A DNA stretch of 64,000 nucleotides, taken from NCBI GenBank assembly GCA_036500145.1, contig DASYCO010000077.1, positions 1-64,000 of the forward strand, written 5' to 3'. Under the pieces are notes generated by a model. That model was not told the DNA's origin. It worked only from the letters and a program-made list of their open reading frames with translations, and ran no database searches. This document shows, one piece after another, positions 35,910 through 43,303 of this stretch; the first letter of the stretch is position 1, and each line of letters begins with the position of its first letter. This DNA is from CAMAVH01 sp036500145. GTDB lineage: Bacteria; Pseudomonadota; Alphaproteobacteria; SMXQ01. The position numbers were made by a program, and so were the translations under genes.

Positions 35910-37235
35910 ATGCGCGTCGCAATGATCGGAACCGGGTACGTCGGGCTCGTGTCCGGTGCCTGCTTTTCGGAGTTCGGTTTCGAAGTCGTCTGCGTCGACA
36001 AGGACGCCGGCAAGATCGAGCGCCTGAAGAAGGGCGAGATTCCGATCTACGAGCCGGGGCTCGACGACCTCGTGAAGAGCAACGTCGAGGACAAGCGCCT
36101 CAGCTTCACCACGGACCTCTCCGCCGCCGTGCAGGACGCCGACGTGGTGTTCATCGCAGTCGGCACGCCGAGCCGCCGCGGCGACGGGCATGCCGACCTC
36201 AGCTACGTCTTCGCCGCCGCCGAAGAGATCGCCAAGGCGATGAACGGCTACACGCTGGTCGTCACCAAGTCGACCGTGCCGGTCGGCACCGGCCGCCAGG
36301 TCGCCGAGGTCATGCGCAAGGCGCGGCCCGACGGCGACTTCGACGTCGCCTCCAACCCGGAATTCCTGCGCGAAGGCTCGGCGATCAACGACTTCATGCG
36401 GCCCGACCGCGTCGTCATCGGCGCCGAGACCGAGAAGGCCCAGGGCATCCTCAAGCGGCTCTACCGCCCGCTCTACCTGCTCGAGACGCCGATCCTCTTC
36501 ACCAAGCTCGAGACCGCCGAGCTGATCAAGTACGCCGCCAACAGCTTCCTCGCCGTGAAGATCACCTTCATCAACGAGATCGCCGACCTCTGCGAGAAGG
36601 TCGGCGGCGACGTCAGCGACGTGGCGCGCGGCATCGGCCTCGACGGCCGCATCGGCCGCAAGTTCCTGCATCCGAGCCCCGGCTACGGCGGCTCCTGCTT
36701 CCCGAAGGACACGCTCGCCCTGGTGCGCACGGCGCAGGACGCCGGCGCGCCGATGCGCATCGTCGAGACCGTCGTCGCGGTCAACGACGCGCGCAAGAAG
36801 GCGATGGCGGGCCGCGTCAAGGCGGCGGTCGGCGGCGGGGCGCTCGCCGGCAAGACCGTGGCCGTGCTCGGCCTGACCTTCAAGCCCAACACCGACGACA
36901 TGCGCGACAGCGCCAGCCTGGAACTGGTGCCCGGCCTGCTGGCCGACGGCGCGTCCCTGCGGGTCTACGACCCGGAGGGCATGGACGAGGCGAAGAAGCT
37001 GCTGAGCGGCGACAAGATCGCCTGGTGCGAGAACGCCTACGACGCCATGAAGGGCGCGGACGTGCTCGTCATCCTCACCGAATGGAACGAATTCCGCTCG
37101 CTCAACCTCGACCAGGTGAAAAAGCTGCTCAAGCAGCCGGTCATCGTCGACCTGCGGAATATTTACAGCCCGGCTGAGATGACTGCCGCCGGATTCCGTT
37201 ATACGTGCCTCGGCCGCCCGGCAAACGCCGTCTGA
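35910..37235 (+). CDS. ugd: UDP-glucose 6-dehydrogenase
   Basis: 441 residues. It oxidises UDP-glucose to UDP-glucuronate with two NAD+. The Rossmann motif GTGYVGLVSG is at residues 7-16, KSTVPVGTG is near 120, and the catalytic Cys263 is in GYGGSCFPKD. The C-terminal UDP-binding domain begins near residue 320 with LGLTFKPNTDDMRDS. It follows galU directly and likely supplies glucuronate for polysaccharide or lipid A modification. Confidence 0.97.
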   Translation: MRVAMIGTGYVGLVSGACFSEFGFEVVCVDKDAGKIERLKKGEIPIYEPGLDDLVKSNVEDKRLSFTTDLSAAVQDADVVFIAVGTPSRRGDGHADLSYVFAAAEEIAKAMNGYTLVVTKSTVPVGTGRQVAEVMRKARPDGDFDVASNPEFLREGSAINDFMRPDRVVIGAETEKAQGILKRLYRPLYLLETPILFTKLETAELIKYAANSFLAVKITFINEIADLCEKVGGDVSDVARGIGLDGRIGRKFLHPSPGYGGSCFPKDTLALVRTAQDAGAPMRIVETVVAVNDARKKAMAGRVKAAVGGGALAGKTVAVLGLTFKPNTDDMRDSASLELVPGLLADGASLRVYDPEGMDEAKKLLSGDKIAWCENAYDAMKGADVLVILTEWNEFRSLNLDQVKKLLKQPVIVDLRNIYSPAEMTAAGFRYTCLGRPANAV

Positions 37236-37268
37236 TCCTCACAGGCGAAACGAACAGGAGACCACTCC

Positions 37269-38654
37269 ATGAGCCAGAAGACCCATCGTTTCGAGCCGAC
37301 CATTCTGCGCGAGTACGACATTCGCGGCACTGTCGGCAAGACGCTGCATCCGGAAGACGCCTACGCCATCGGCCGGGGGCTCGCGACGATGGTGGCGCGC
37401 AAGGGCGGCAGCCACGTGCATGTCGGCCGCGACGGCCGCGCCAGCTCGCCGGAGATGGAAAAGCACGTCTGCCAAGGCCTGTCCGACGGCGGCATGAAGG
37501 TGACGCGCATCGGCCTCGGCGCCACGCCGATGCTGTACTACGCCACCTTCAGCCGCGGCTCCGACGCCGGCCTGATGGTCACCGGCTCGCACAACCCGTC
37601 CGAATACAACGGCTTCAAGATGGTCCTCGGCAAGAAGGCCTTCTACGGCGAGGACATCCTCAACCTCGGCCGTCTCGCCGCCGCCGGCGACTATGTCGAA
37701 GGCAAGGGCTCGATCGGCGACGAGGAGGTGTTCGACGACTACATCGCCCGCCTGCTGAAGGACTTCACGCCCGGCCGCGACCTGAAGGTCGCCTGGGACG
37801 CCGGCAACGGCTCCGCCGGCCCGGCCATGGTGGCGCTGACGAAGAAGCTGCCGGGCCAGCATTTCCTGCTCTACGAGAACGTCGACGGCAACTTCCCGAA
37901 TCACCACCCCGACCCGACCGTGCCGAAGAACCTCGAGGATCTGCAGGCGCTGGTCCTGAAGGAGAAGTGCGACCTCGGCATCGCCTTCGACGGCGACGGC
38001 GACCGCATCGGTGTGGTCGACGGCAAGGGCCGCATCCTGTGGGGCGACCAGCTCATGGCGATCTGGTCGCGCGACGTGCTGAAGAACAAGCCGGGCGCCA
38101 CCATCATCGCCGACGTGAAGGCGAGCCAGGTGCTGTTCAATGAAGTCGCCAAGCTCGGTGGCAAGCCGCTGATGTGGAAGACCGGCCATTCGCTGATCAA
38201 GTCGAAGATGGCCGAGACCGGCGCGCCGCTCGCCGGCGAGATGAGCGGCCACATCTTCTTCGCCGACAAGTACTACGGCTACGACGACGCGCCCTATGCG
38301 GCGATCCGCCTGCTGTCGATCGTCGGCACCGCCAAGGAAAGCCTGGCCGACATGCGCGACGCCATGCCGCAGGTGATCAACACGCCGGAAGTGCGCTTCC
38401 AGTGCGACGACACCCGCAAGTTTGCCGTGGCTGAAGAAGTGAAGGCGCGCCTGGTCAAGGCCGGCGCCGACTTCAACGACTGCGACGGCGTGCGCGTGAA
38501 CACGAAGGACGGCTGGTGGCTGCTCCGCGCGTCCAACACCCAGGATGTGCTGGTCGCCCGTTGCGAGGCCTTCGACGCGGCCGGCCTCGAACGGCTGAAG
38601 GCCGACCTCTTCGCCCAGCTTTCGCTAAGCGGCATCAATCCGCCCAAGATGTGA
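37269..38654 (+). CDS. Phosphomannomutase/phosphoglucomutase
   Basis: 461 residues, alpha-D-phosphohexomutase family. The catalytic phosphoserine Ser107 is in TGSHNP. The metal-binding loop is FDGDGDRIGVVD (about residues 240-251), the sugar-binding loop is GEMSGHIFF, and the phosphate-binding C-terminal loop is LRASNTQ. It interconverts hexose 6- and 1-phosphates, giving glucose-1-P for GalU or mannose-1-P. The sequence resembles the AlgC/ManB dual enzymes; which sugar dominates is not decidable here. Its stop overlaps the next start (TGATG). Confidence 0.93.
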   Translation: MSQKTHRFEPTILREYDIRGTVGKTLHPEDAYAIGRGLATMVARKGGSHVHVGRDGRASSPEMEKHVCQGLSDGGMKVTRIGLGATPMLYYATFSRGSDAGLMVTGSHNPSEYNGFKMVLGKKAFYGEDILNLGRLAAAGDYVEGKGSIGDEEVFDDYIARLLKDFTPGRDLKVAWDAGNGSAGPAMVALTKKLPGQHFLLYENVDGNFPNHHPDPTVPKNLEDLQALVLKEKCDLGIAFDGDGDRIGVVDGKGRILWGDQLMAIWSRDVLKNKPGATIIADVKASQVLFNEVAKLGGKPLMWKTGHSLIKSKMAETGAPLAGEMSGHIFFADKYYGYDDAPYAAIRLLSIVGTAKESLADMRDAMPQVINTPEVRFQCDDTRKFAVAEEVKARLVKAGADFNDCDGVRVNTKDGWWLLRASNTQDVLVARCEAFDAAGLERLKADLFAQLSLSGINPPKM

Positions 38655-39139
38655 TGGCCGGCGAAGGGCCGCACAGGCGTCGCGCGGCAGGGCCGGGGCT
38701 CTTCGTCTTCGGCACCCTGATGGATGCCGACGTGCGGACCCTGGTGATCGGCCGCCCGCTCGACGCGGCGCAGCTGCAGCCCGCCCAGCTCAAGAACTAC
38801 CGTCGCGTTTACATCGCCGGCCGGCTCTATCCCATGGTGCAGCCGCGTCGCGGCTCGGTCGTCGACGGCTTGCTGCTGTCGGGGCTGAGCGAAGAGGACT
38901 TCGCGCGGCTCGACGCCTTCGAGGGCGCCGACTACCGCCGCGAGCGCCAGCATGTCTCGCCGCGCGCCGAGGACGGCGAGGCCGAACCGGTGCTGGCCTG
39001 GTTCTACCGTTCGCGCGGCGCGGTGACGCCGAGCTTCAGGCTCTGGAATTTGGAAGGTTGGCGAGCGCGGGAAAAGGCGGTCTTCCTGCGCGCCGCGCGG
39101 GACTGGCTCACCGAGCTGGGACTGCGTCCCAGCCGATAG
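38654..39139 (+). CDS. Gamma-glutamylcyclotransferase-like (AIG2/GGCT fold) protein
   Basis: 161 residues from the ATG sharing one base with the previous TGA. The GGCT substrate-binding loop appears as LFVFGTLMDADVRTLVIGR, and the acidic catalytic region as LSEEDFARLDAFEGADYRRER, with a glutamate in FEGADY as the likely general acid/base. The C-terminal AWFYRS is also typical. Family members release 5-oxoproline from gamma-glutamylamines or act as ADP-sugar-type hydrolases; substrate not known here. It is translationally coupled to the phosphomannomutase. Confidence 0.85.
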   Translation: MAGEGPHRRRAAGPGLFVFGTLMDADVRTLVIGRPLDAAQLQPAQLKNYRRVYIAGRLYPMVQPRRGSVVDGLLLSGLSEEDFARLDAFEGADYRRERQHVSPRAEDGEAEPVLAWFYRSRGAVTPSFRLWNLEGWRAREKAVFLRAARDWLTELGLRPSR

Positions 39140-39151
39140 GCCGAGACGGCT

Positions 39152-40594
39152 CTAGCCGTCGTTGCTGCCCATCTCGGGGGCGACGGTGATGCAGCCGACG
39201 CCCTTCTGCTCGAGCTGGCGGCAAGCCGTGCGCGCCGAGGCTTCCGTCAGGCCGACGAGGCGGGCGCGGTAGAGCTTGCTGCCGTCGTCCTTGCCGTCGA
39301 GCACGGCGACGCGCGCGCTCGACAAGGTCTTGGGCAGGGCGCCCTTGGCCTTGTTGGCGGCGGCCTGGGCGGGCGCCTGGCGGCTGAAGGCGCCGACCTG
39401 GATGGCCCATTCGGTGCCGCTGTTCTTCGGCAGGCTGTAGCGCGGACGCGGGCTGGGCAGGGCGGCGACGGTCGATTCGGTGTCGCCCTGTTCGAGGTTG
39501 AGGGCCGGGTCGGCAAGCGTGTCGGCGCGGCTGCCGGACATCTCGGCCTGGGCGATCAGGTCCGGGCGGGGCGTCGGCTTGCGCGTCGCCGAAGCCGGCG
39601 ACGACTTGGGCGTGGCGGCGGCGACCAGGGTCGGCGTCGGGTTCGTCAGCGTGTTGTCGAAGGCCTGGTCCATCAGCTGGACCATGCGGGCGTCGCGCCA
39701 GTTGCCGGATTCGCCGCCGAGCACGATGCCGACGATGCGCCGGTTGCCGCGCTGCGCCGAGGTGGCGAGGTTGAAGCCGGAGGCACGGATGTAGCCGGTC
39801 TTGAGGCCGTCGGCGCCTTCGAGCTGCGTCAGCACGCGGTTGTGGTTGCCGATGGTGACGCCCTTGTAGGTGAACTCGGGCGTCGAGAAGAAGTGGTAGT
39901 GCTGCGGGAAGTCGCGGTGCAGGGCGCGGGCTAGCGTCGCGAGGTCGCGCGCCGTGGTGTGCTGCTGCGGATCCGGCAGGCCGTTGGCGTTCTTGAACAG
40001 CGTGTTGGTCATGCCGAGGGCCTGGGCGCGCTTGTTCATCATGGCGGCGAAGGCGGGTTCGGTGCCGCCGACGGTCTCGCCGAGGGCGACGGCCACGTCG
40101 TTGGCGGACTTGGTGACGAGCGCCATGATGGCCTGGCGCACGGTCAGGTTGTCGCCCGGCATGATGCCGAGCTTGGACGGCGCCTGGTTGGCGGCGTGCA
40201 TGGAGATGTCGAGGCGCGAATCGAGGGTGAGCTTCTTCTTCTCGATGGCGTCGAGGGTCACGTAGATGGTCATCATCTTGGTCAGCGACGCGGGGTAGCG
40301 CTGCTCGTCGGCATTGACCTGATGGAGCACGCGGCCGGTGGCGTCGTCGATGATGATGGCGGCGTAGCGGGTCGGCATTTCAGCCGACGACTTAGGCGCG
40401 ACGCTGGCGACTTTCTTGTGGACGGCCTTCTGGGCGGCGTCGGCGGGGGCGACGGCGAAGCCGGCCGTTAGGCCGGTGGCCAGCGCGCCGAGGATCAGGC
40501 CGGTGGCCAGGAGGTTCGCGCCCAGGCGAGTCCCGAGGACGGGCCGCGCGGAATGGGTGTGGCGCGCCAGCGCCCTGAAGAATTTCAAATTCAC
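39152..40594 (-). CDS. D-alanyl-D-alanine carboxypeptidase (S11) with C-terminal SPOR domain
   Basis: 480 residues from a GTG at 40594 with GGGGGA about 8 nt upstream; the frame is open to 40690 but that extension is unlike the family. An export signal lies at about residues 20-55. The S11 motifs are Ser103-x-x-Lys106 (ASLTK), Ser163-x-Asn165 (KSAND) and KTG at 265-267. A Pro/Thr-rich linker leads to a SPOR domain in the last 75 residues (EWAIQVGAFS), which binds denuded septal peptidoglycan. The enzyme trims pentapeptides; SPOR suggests action at division sites. Confidence 0.93.
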   Translation of the reverse strand: MNLKFFRALARHTHSARPVLGTRLGANLLATGLILGALATGLTAGFAVAPADAAQKAVHKKVASVAPKSSAEMPTRYAAIIIDDATGRVLHQVNADEQRYPASLTKMMTIYVTLDAIEKKKLTLDSRLDISMHAANQAPSKLGIMPGDNLTVRQAIMALVTKSANDVAVALGETVGGTEPAFAAMMNKRAQALGMTNTLFKNANGLPDPQQHTTARDLATLARALHRDFPQHYHFFSTPEFTYKGVTIGNHNRVLTQLEGADGLKTGYIRASGFNLATSAQRGNRRIVGIVLGGESGNWRDARMVQLMDQAFDNTLTNPTPTLVAAATPKSSPASATRKPTPRPDLIAQAEMSGSRADTLADPALNLEQGDTESTVAALPSPRPRYSLPKNSGTEWAIQVGAFSRQAPAQAAANKAKGALPKTLSSARVAVLDGKDDGSKLYRARLVGLTEASARTACRQLEQKGVGCITVAPEMGSNDG

Positions 40595-40629
40595 CGGCCG
40601 TATCCCCCCGGTTGAGTGTCGAACCCCTG

Positions 40630-40785
40630 GAATCGACTGGCCGCCCAAAATCGAGGCACGGGCGTTAACCAAATCGTTTCGCGCGCGCATGGTAAAAGAA
40701 TCAATGATTCCTTGTCTATACGTAATGTTCTAAAGGTGAATTTTTAGTGAATCGACGGATGCTCCCGCGCGGACCATGCTGAATC
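40630..40785. promoter_or_regulatory. Cluster of five GANTC sites in the gap between the carboxypeptidase and lipoprotein genes
   Basis: GANTC occurs at 40630, 40698, 40706, 40749 and 40781 in 156 nt. Two of the sites form the perfect palindrome GAATCA-A-TGATTC at 40698-40710. GANTC is the target of the alphaproteobacterial cell-cycle methyltransferase CcrM. The region separates the divergent D,D-carboxypeptidase and lipoprotein genes. No ccrM gene is in the window, so methylation is an assumption. Confidence 0.5.
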
Positions 40786-40826
40786 CGCCTCGGAACGCCG
40801 CCCGGCCCCCCACGTTGAGTGTCATC

Positions 40827-41531
40827 ATGCGCCTTATTCCGCTCCGCCTCGTCCTGCCGCTGGCCGCCATCGCCCTGGGAGCGGCGGCCTGCGCCTATTC
40901 CGGGCAGACCAGCAATCCCATCGCCTTGAGCAATAGCTGGTTCAGCTACCTGGATGCGGGAGACCTGCGCAAAGCCTGCGTCGCCGGCGCCCCCGAGGCC
41001 TACCGCATTGCCTTCAACGGCAGTTACGAAGAGCAACTACGGACTTACGACGTGACCGCCATCGGGCCGGGCGGCGCCCGCATGGCCGTGCGCGTGCGCG
41101 GTTCCGCCGGCAATGTGGCCAACTTCAAGCTCAGCGAGCCTTTCCAGGGCTGGACCGGGGACCAGACCCAGGTTCCCCTGACGGCGGCGGACGTGACGGC
41201 GCTGCGTCAGTCCTTGGCCGACAGCAACGCCTTCAGCCCGACCCCGGAGGGGCTGGAACTGAAGTCACGGCGGTTCTACTGGATCGTCGCCGCCTGCCGG
41301 GGCGGGCATTTCACCTACAACGCTTGGCAATGGCCGTCGGCGGACTACGACAAGCTGACCTTCCCAGCGTTGCTCGCCCGCCTCGACCGCAGCGGCGTGG
41401 CGCTCAATCCGCCCCGCCCGAACGACCGGCCCGAGTTCCCCGAGAGCAACGACAAGGGCAACTACCGCGACCGCGAATTCCAGCTCCGGGTGGGTAAGGA
41501 TGGGATCTCCAATCTCGTGACGGTCTTCTAG
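40827..41531 (+). CDS. Putative lipoprotein of unknown function
   Basis: 234 residues from the ATG at 40827 (MRLIPLRLVLPLAAIA). The N-terminus looks like a lipoprotein signal with the lipobox LGAAAC near residues 20-25; an upstream ATG at 40776 is less fitting. The mature protein has no motif I recognise; it is rich in aromatic residues and prolines (FYWIVAACRGGHFTYNAWQWP, NPPRPNDRPEFPESN). It is divergent from the carboxypeptidase gene across a GANTC-rich region. Confidence 0.7.
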   Translation: MRLIPLRLVLPLAAIALGAAACAYSGQTSNPIALSNSWFSYLDAGDLRKACVAGAPEAYRIAFNGSYEEQLRTYDVTAIGPGGARMAVRVRGSAGNVANFKLSEPFQGWTGDQTQVPLTAADVTALRQSLADSNAFSPTPEGLELKSRRFYWIVAACRGGHFTYNAWQWPSADYDKLTFPALLARLDRSGVALNPPRPNDRPEFPESNDKGNYRDREFQLRVGKDGISNLVTVF

Positions 41532-41585
41532 GTTTGTAAGGTTTCTTGCTGTTCGCGGCGCTTATGCTGCGCTGCACAATTTCCC

Positions 41586-41634
41586 TTGACGGAACGGCGG
41601 ACAGGCCGCATATAGGGTCTATGTTGCATTGCAG
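41586..41634 (+). promoter_or_regulatory. Phasin promoter region with PhaR-like operator
   Basis: TTGACG (41586-41591) and TATAGG (41611-41616) form a plausible but widely spaced (19 nt) promoter. Just downstream, at the expected start of transcription, is TTGC-ATT-GCAG (41624-41634). This is one base from the CTGC-N3-GCAG pattern reported for the PHA-responsive repressor PhaR. A TGC-rich stretch also lies at 41565-41576, ahead of the promoter. The site is 84 nt before the phasin ATG. Confidence 0.5.
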
Positions 41635-41717
41635 CAAAAGCTGGCTTGCACGAGAGACCCCCGTATTCGTTCGTCCCTTTGCCCCCCGCAAACTGTTTTC
41701 GAGCCCAGGAGATTGCG

Positions 41718-42293
41718 ATGACCGAGAAGACCACTGCCAAGACGTTCAAGGCCGCGACTGCTGAAGCCACCGCCGCTGAGGCCGGTGCCACGCCGGCCGA
41801 ACAGATCTATGCCGCCTTCGTCGAGAGCGCCGAGCTGATGCTCAAGGCTGGCGCCGACGCCGCCCGCAAGACCTACGACAGCGCCGTCTCCGCCACCCGC
41901 GAGCCGGCCACCACGGCCATGAAGGCCGGCGGCCTCGCCATGAAGGACTACGACGACGCCGTCGCCTTCGGCCGCGACAACATCGACGCCGTGACCGAAT
42001 CGAGCACCATCGCCGTCCATGGCCTGCAGGACGTGGGCAAGGAATGGGTCGGCCTGGTCCAGAAGTCGGCCGACGAGTTTCCCGCCACCGTGAAGGCGTT
42101 CGCCGCCTGCAAGACGGTCAAGGAAGCGACCGACCTGCACAGCGAGTTCGTGAAGACGAGCATCGAGAGCTTCACGGCCTCGGCGATGAAGTTCCAGCAG
42201 CTCAGCATGAAGGTCGCGACTGCGACCGCCGAGCCGATCAACAAGCGCTTCACCGACGCGATGTCGAAGTACGGCAAGCCGTTCGCCGCCTAA
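41718..42293 (+). CDS. Phasin family protein
   Basis: 191 residues from the ATG at 41718 with CCAGGAG upstream. The protein is almost wholly helical, rich in Ala, Lys and Thr, and lacks a signal peptide. The region from about residue 30 (AAFVESAELMLKAGADAARKTYDSAVSA onward) matches the phasin_2 type. Phasins coat polyhydroxyalkanoate granules and control their size and number. No PHA synthase gene is nearby. A two-hairpin terminator follows. Confidence 0.88.
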   Translation: MTEKTTAKTFKAATAEATAAEAGATPAEQIYAAFVESAELMLKAGADAARKTYDSAVSATREPATTAMKAGGLAMKDYDDAVAFGRDNIDAVTESSTIAVHGLQDVGKEWVGLVQKSADEFPATVKAFAACKTVKEATDLHSEFVKTSIESFTASAMKFQQLSMKVATATAEPINKRFTDAMSKYGKPFAA

Positions 42294-42310
42294 CGCGGCG
42301 CTGCCAAATC

Positions 42311-42376
42311 CCGCCGCGCGGCGACGTCGCGCGGCGGTCTCGAAAGCCCGGCCTTGCGCCGGGCTTTTCCTGTTTT
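42311..42376 (+). terminator. Tandem hairpins ending the phasin transcript
   Basis: A perfect 10-bp repeat, CCGCCGCGCG/CGCGCGGCGG, lies at 42311-42337. A second hairpin, AAAGCCCGGC/GCCGGGCTTT (42343-42352 and 42358-42367), is followed by TCCTGTTTT. The second is a good intrinsic terminator; the first may stabilise the 3' end of an abundant mRNA. Confidence 0.8.
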
Positions 42377-42489
42377 GGGGCCAGTTTCTTCCGAGACAGT
42401 ATCCAGCGCCTTTTTTTCCTGCCGAATCCGCCGCCTAGCCCAACTTGGCACTTCCGTTTCCGGCGAGCGTTCCCATATGATGAAAGGCG

Positions 42490-43113
42490 ATGGAAGACAT
42501 CGCCGCGACCGTCGATATGGTGATGATCGGTACCGCTCGCAGAGATCAGTCCCAGGGCTCTCGAAGCCCGGATTTGGCCGCTCCACGACAGGCAGCCGGC
42601 CGCTTTGGCGAACGTCCGAAATTTCCCGCTTCCACATATTTTCCGCGGCCCATCGTGAAACAGACCCAGTTGCGCCAGACAGCGTTGCAGCAGACCGCGT
42701 CCCTGCAGACCGTAAGCGTCGAGGCGACCGTTAACGGTTCTCTATCGGCGCAGCCTATACGCGCGGCCGGCAACGACGGACCCGGCAAGAATGGCGCGGG
42801 CAACGGTCCGGGCGGCGGTTCGAACACCGGCGTCATCACGCGCACGCGGAGCAAGACGGCAAAGCCGTCCATGTACAAAGTTCTTCTGTTGAACGACGAC
42901 TATACGCCGATGGAGTTCGTCGTTCACGTCCTCGAAAGATTCTTCCACAAGAATCATGAGGAGGCGACCGAGATCATGTTGCATGTCCACCGCAGAGGCG
43001 TTGGTATTTGTGGCGTGTATCCGTACGAGATCGCAGAGACGAAAGTGACGCAGGTGATAGACTTGGCCCGCAAGCACCAGCATCCGCTGCAGTGCACGCT
43101 GGAGAAGGACTGA
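42490..43113 (+). CDS. clpS: ATP-dependent Clp protease adaptor ClpS (start uncertain)
   Basis: The C-terminal ~85 residues are unmistakable ClpS: SMYKVLLLNDDYTPMEFVVHVLERF, then HRRGVGICGVYPYEIAETK and the end HPLQCTLEKD. ClpS binds N-degron substrates and hands them to ClpA, encoded next. The frame is open from an ATG at 42490, giving 207 residues, about twice the usual length. The extra ~105 residues are low-complexity (Gln/Thr-, then Gly/Asn-rich) with mixed codon use. No ATG lies between that start and the core; a GTG at 42655 (152 residues) is an alternative. The core is certain, the start is not. Confidence 0.85.
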   Translation: MEDIAATVDMVMIGTARRDQSQGSRSPDLAAPRQAAGRFGERPKFPASTYFPRPIVKQTQLRQTALQQTASLQTVSVEATVNGSLSAQPIRAAGNDGPGKNGAGNGPGGGSNTGVITRTRSKTAKPSMYKVLLLNDDYTPMEFVVHVLERFFHKNHEEATEIMLHVHRRGVGICGVYPYEIAETKVTQVIDLARKHQHPLQCTLEKD

Positions 43114-43303
43114 TGGCGGGCGTCGCCTTATTTCGGCCTGAAGTTTGCAGGCATAATTTCTTGAGACCCTTCGTCACAGTCGACGGAGGTGGCCCATCAG
43201 GGCCGTTGCCGGAAGGCCCATTGCGTAGGGCGCGTTGATCCGGCGCGGGGGCACGAGTGAGTTGAGGGGACTTTGACAAGACCAGCGGAAAAGGAACCAA
43301 CAG

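Noticed and set aside
39145..39160. GACGGCT-CT-AGCCGTC inverted repeat at the end of the carboxypeptidase gene as a terminator
   Set aside because: The loop is only 2 nt, it overlaps the stop codon, and neither strand has a T-tract after it.
42444..42478. Heat-shock (sigma32) promoter ahead of clpS from CTTG and CCCATAT elements
   Set aside because: The spacing is about 21 nt, too long for the known alphaproteobacterial or E. coli sigma32 patterns.
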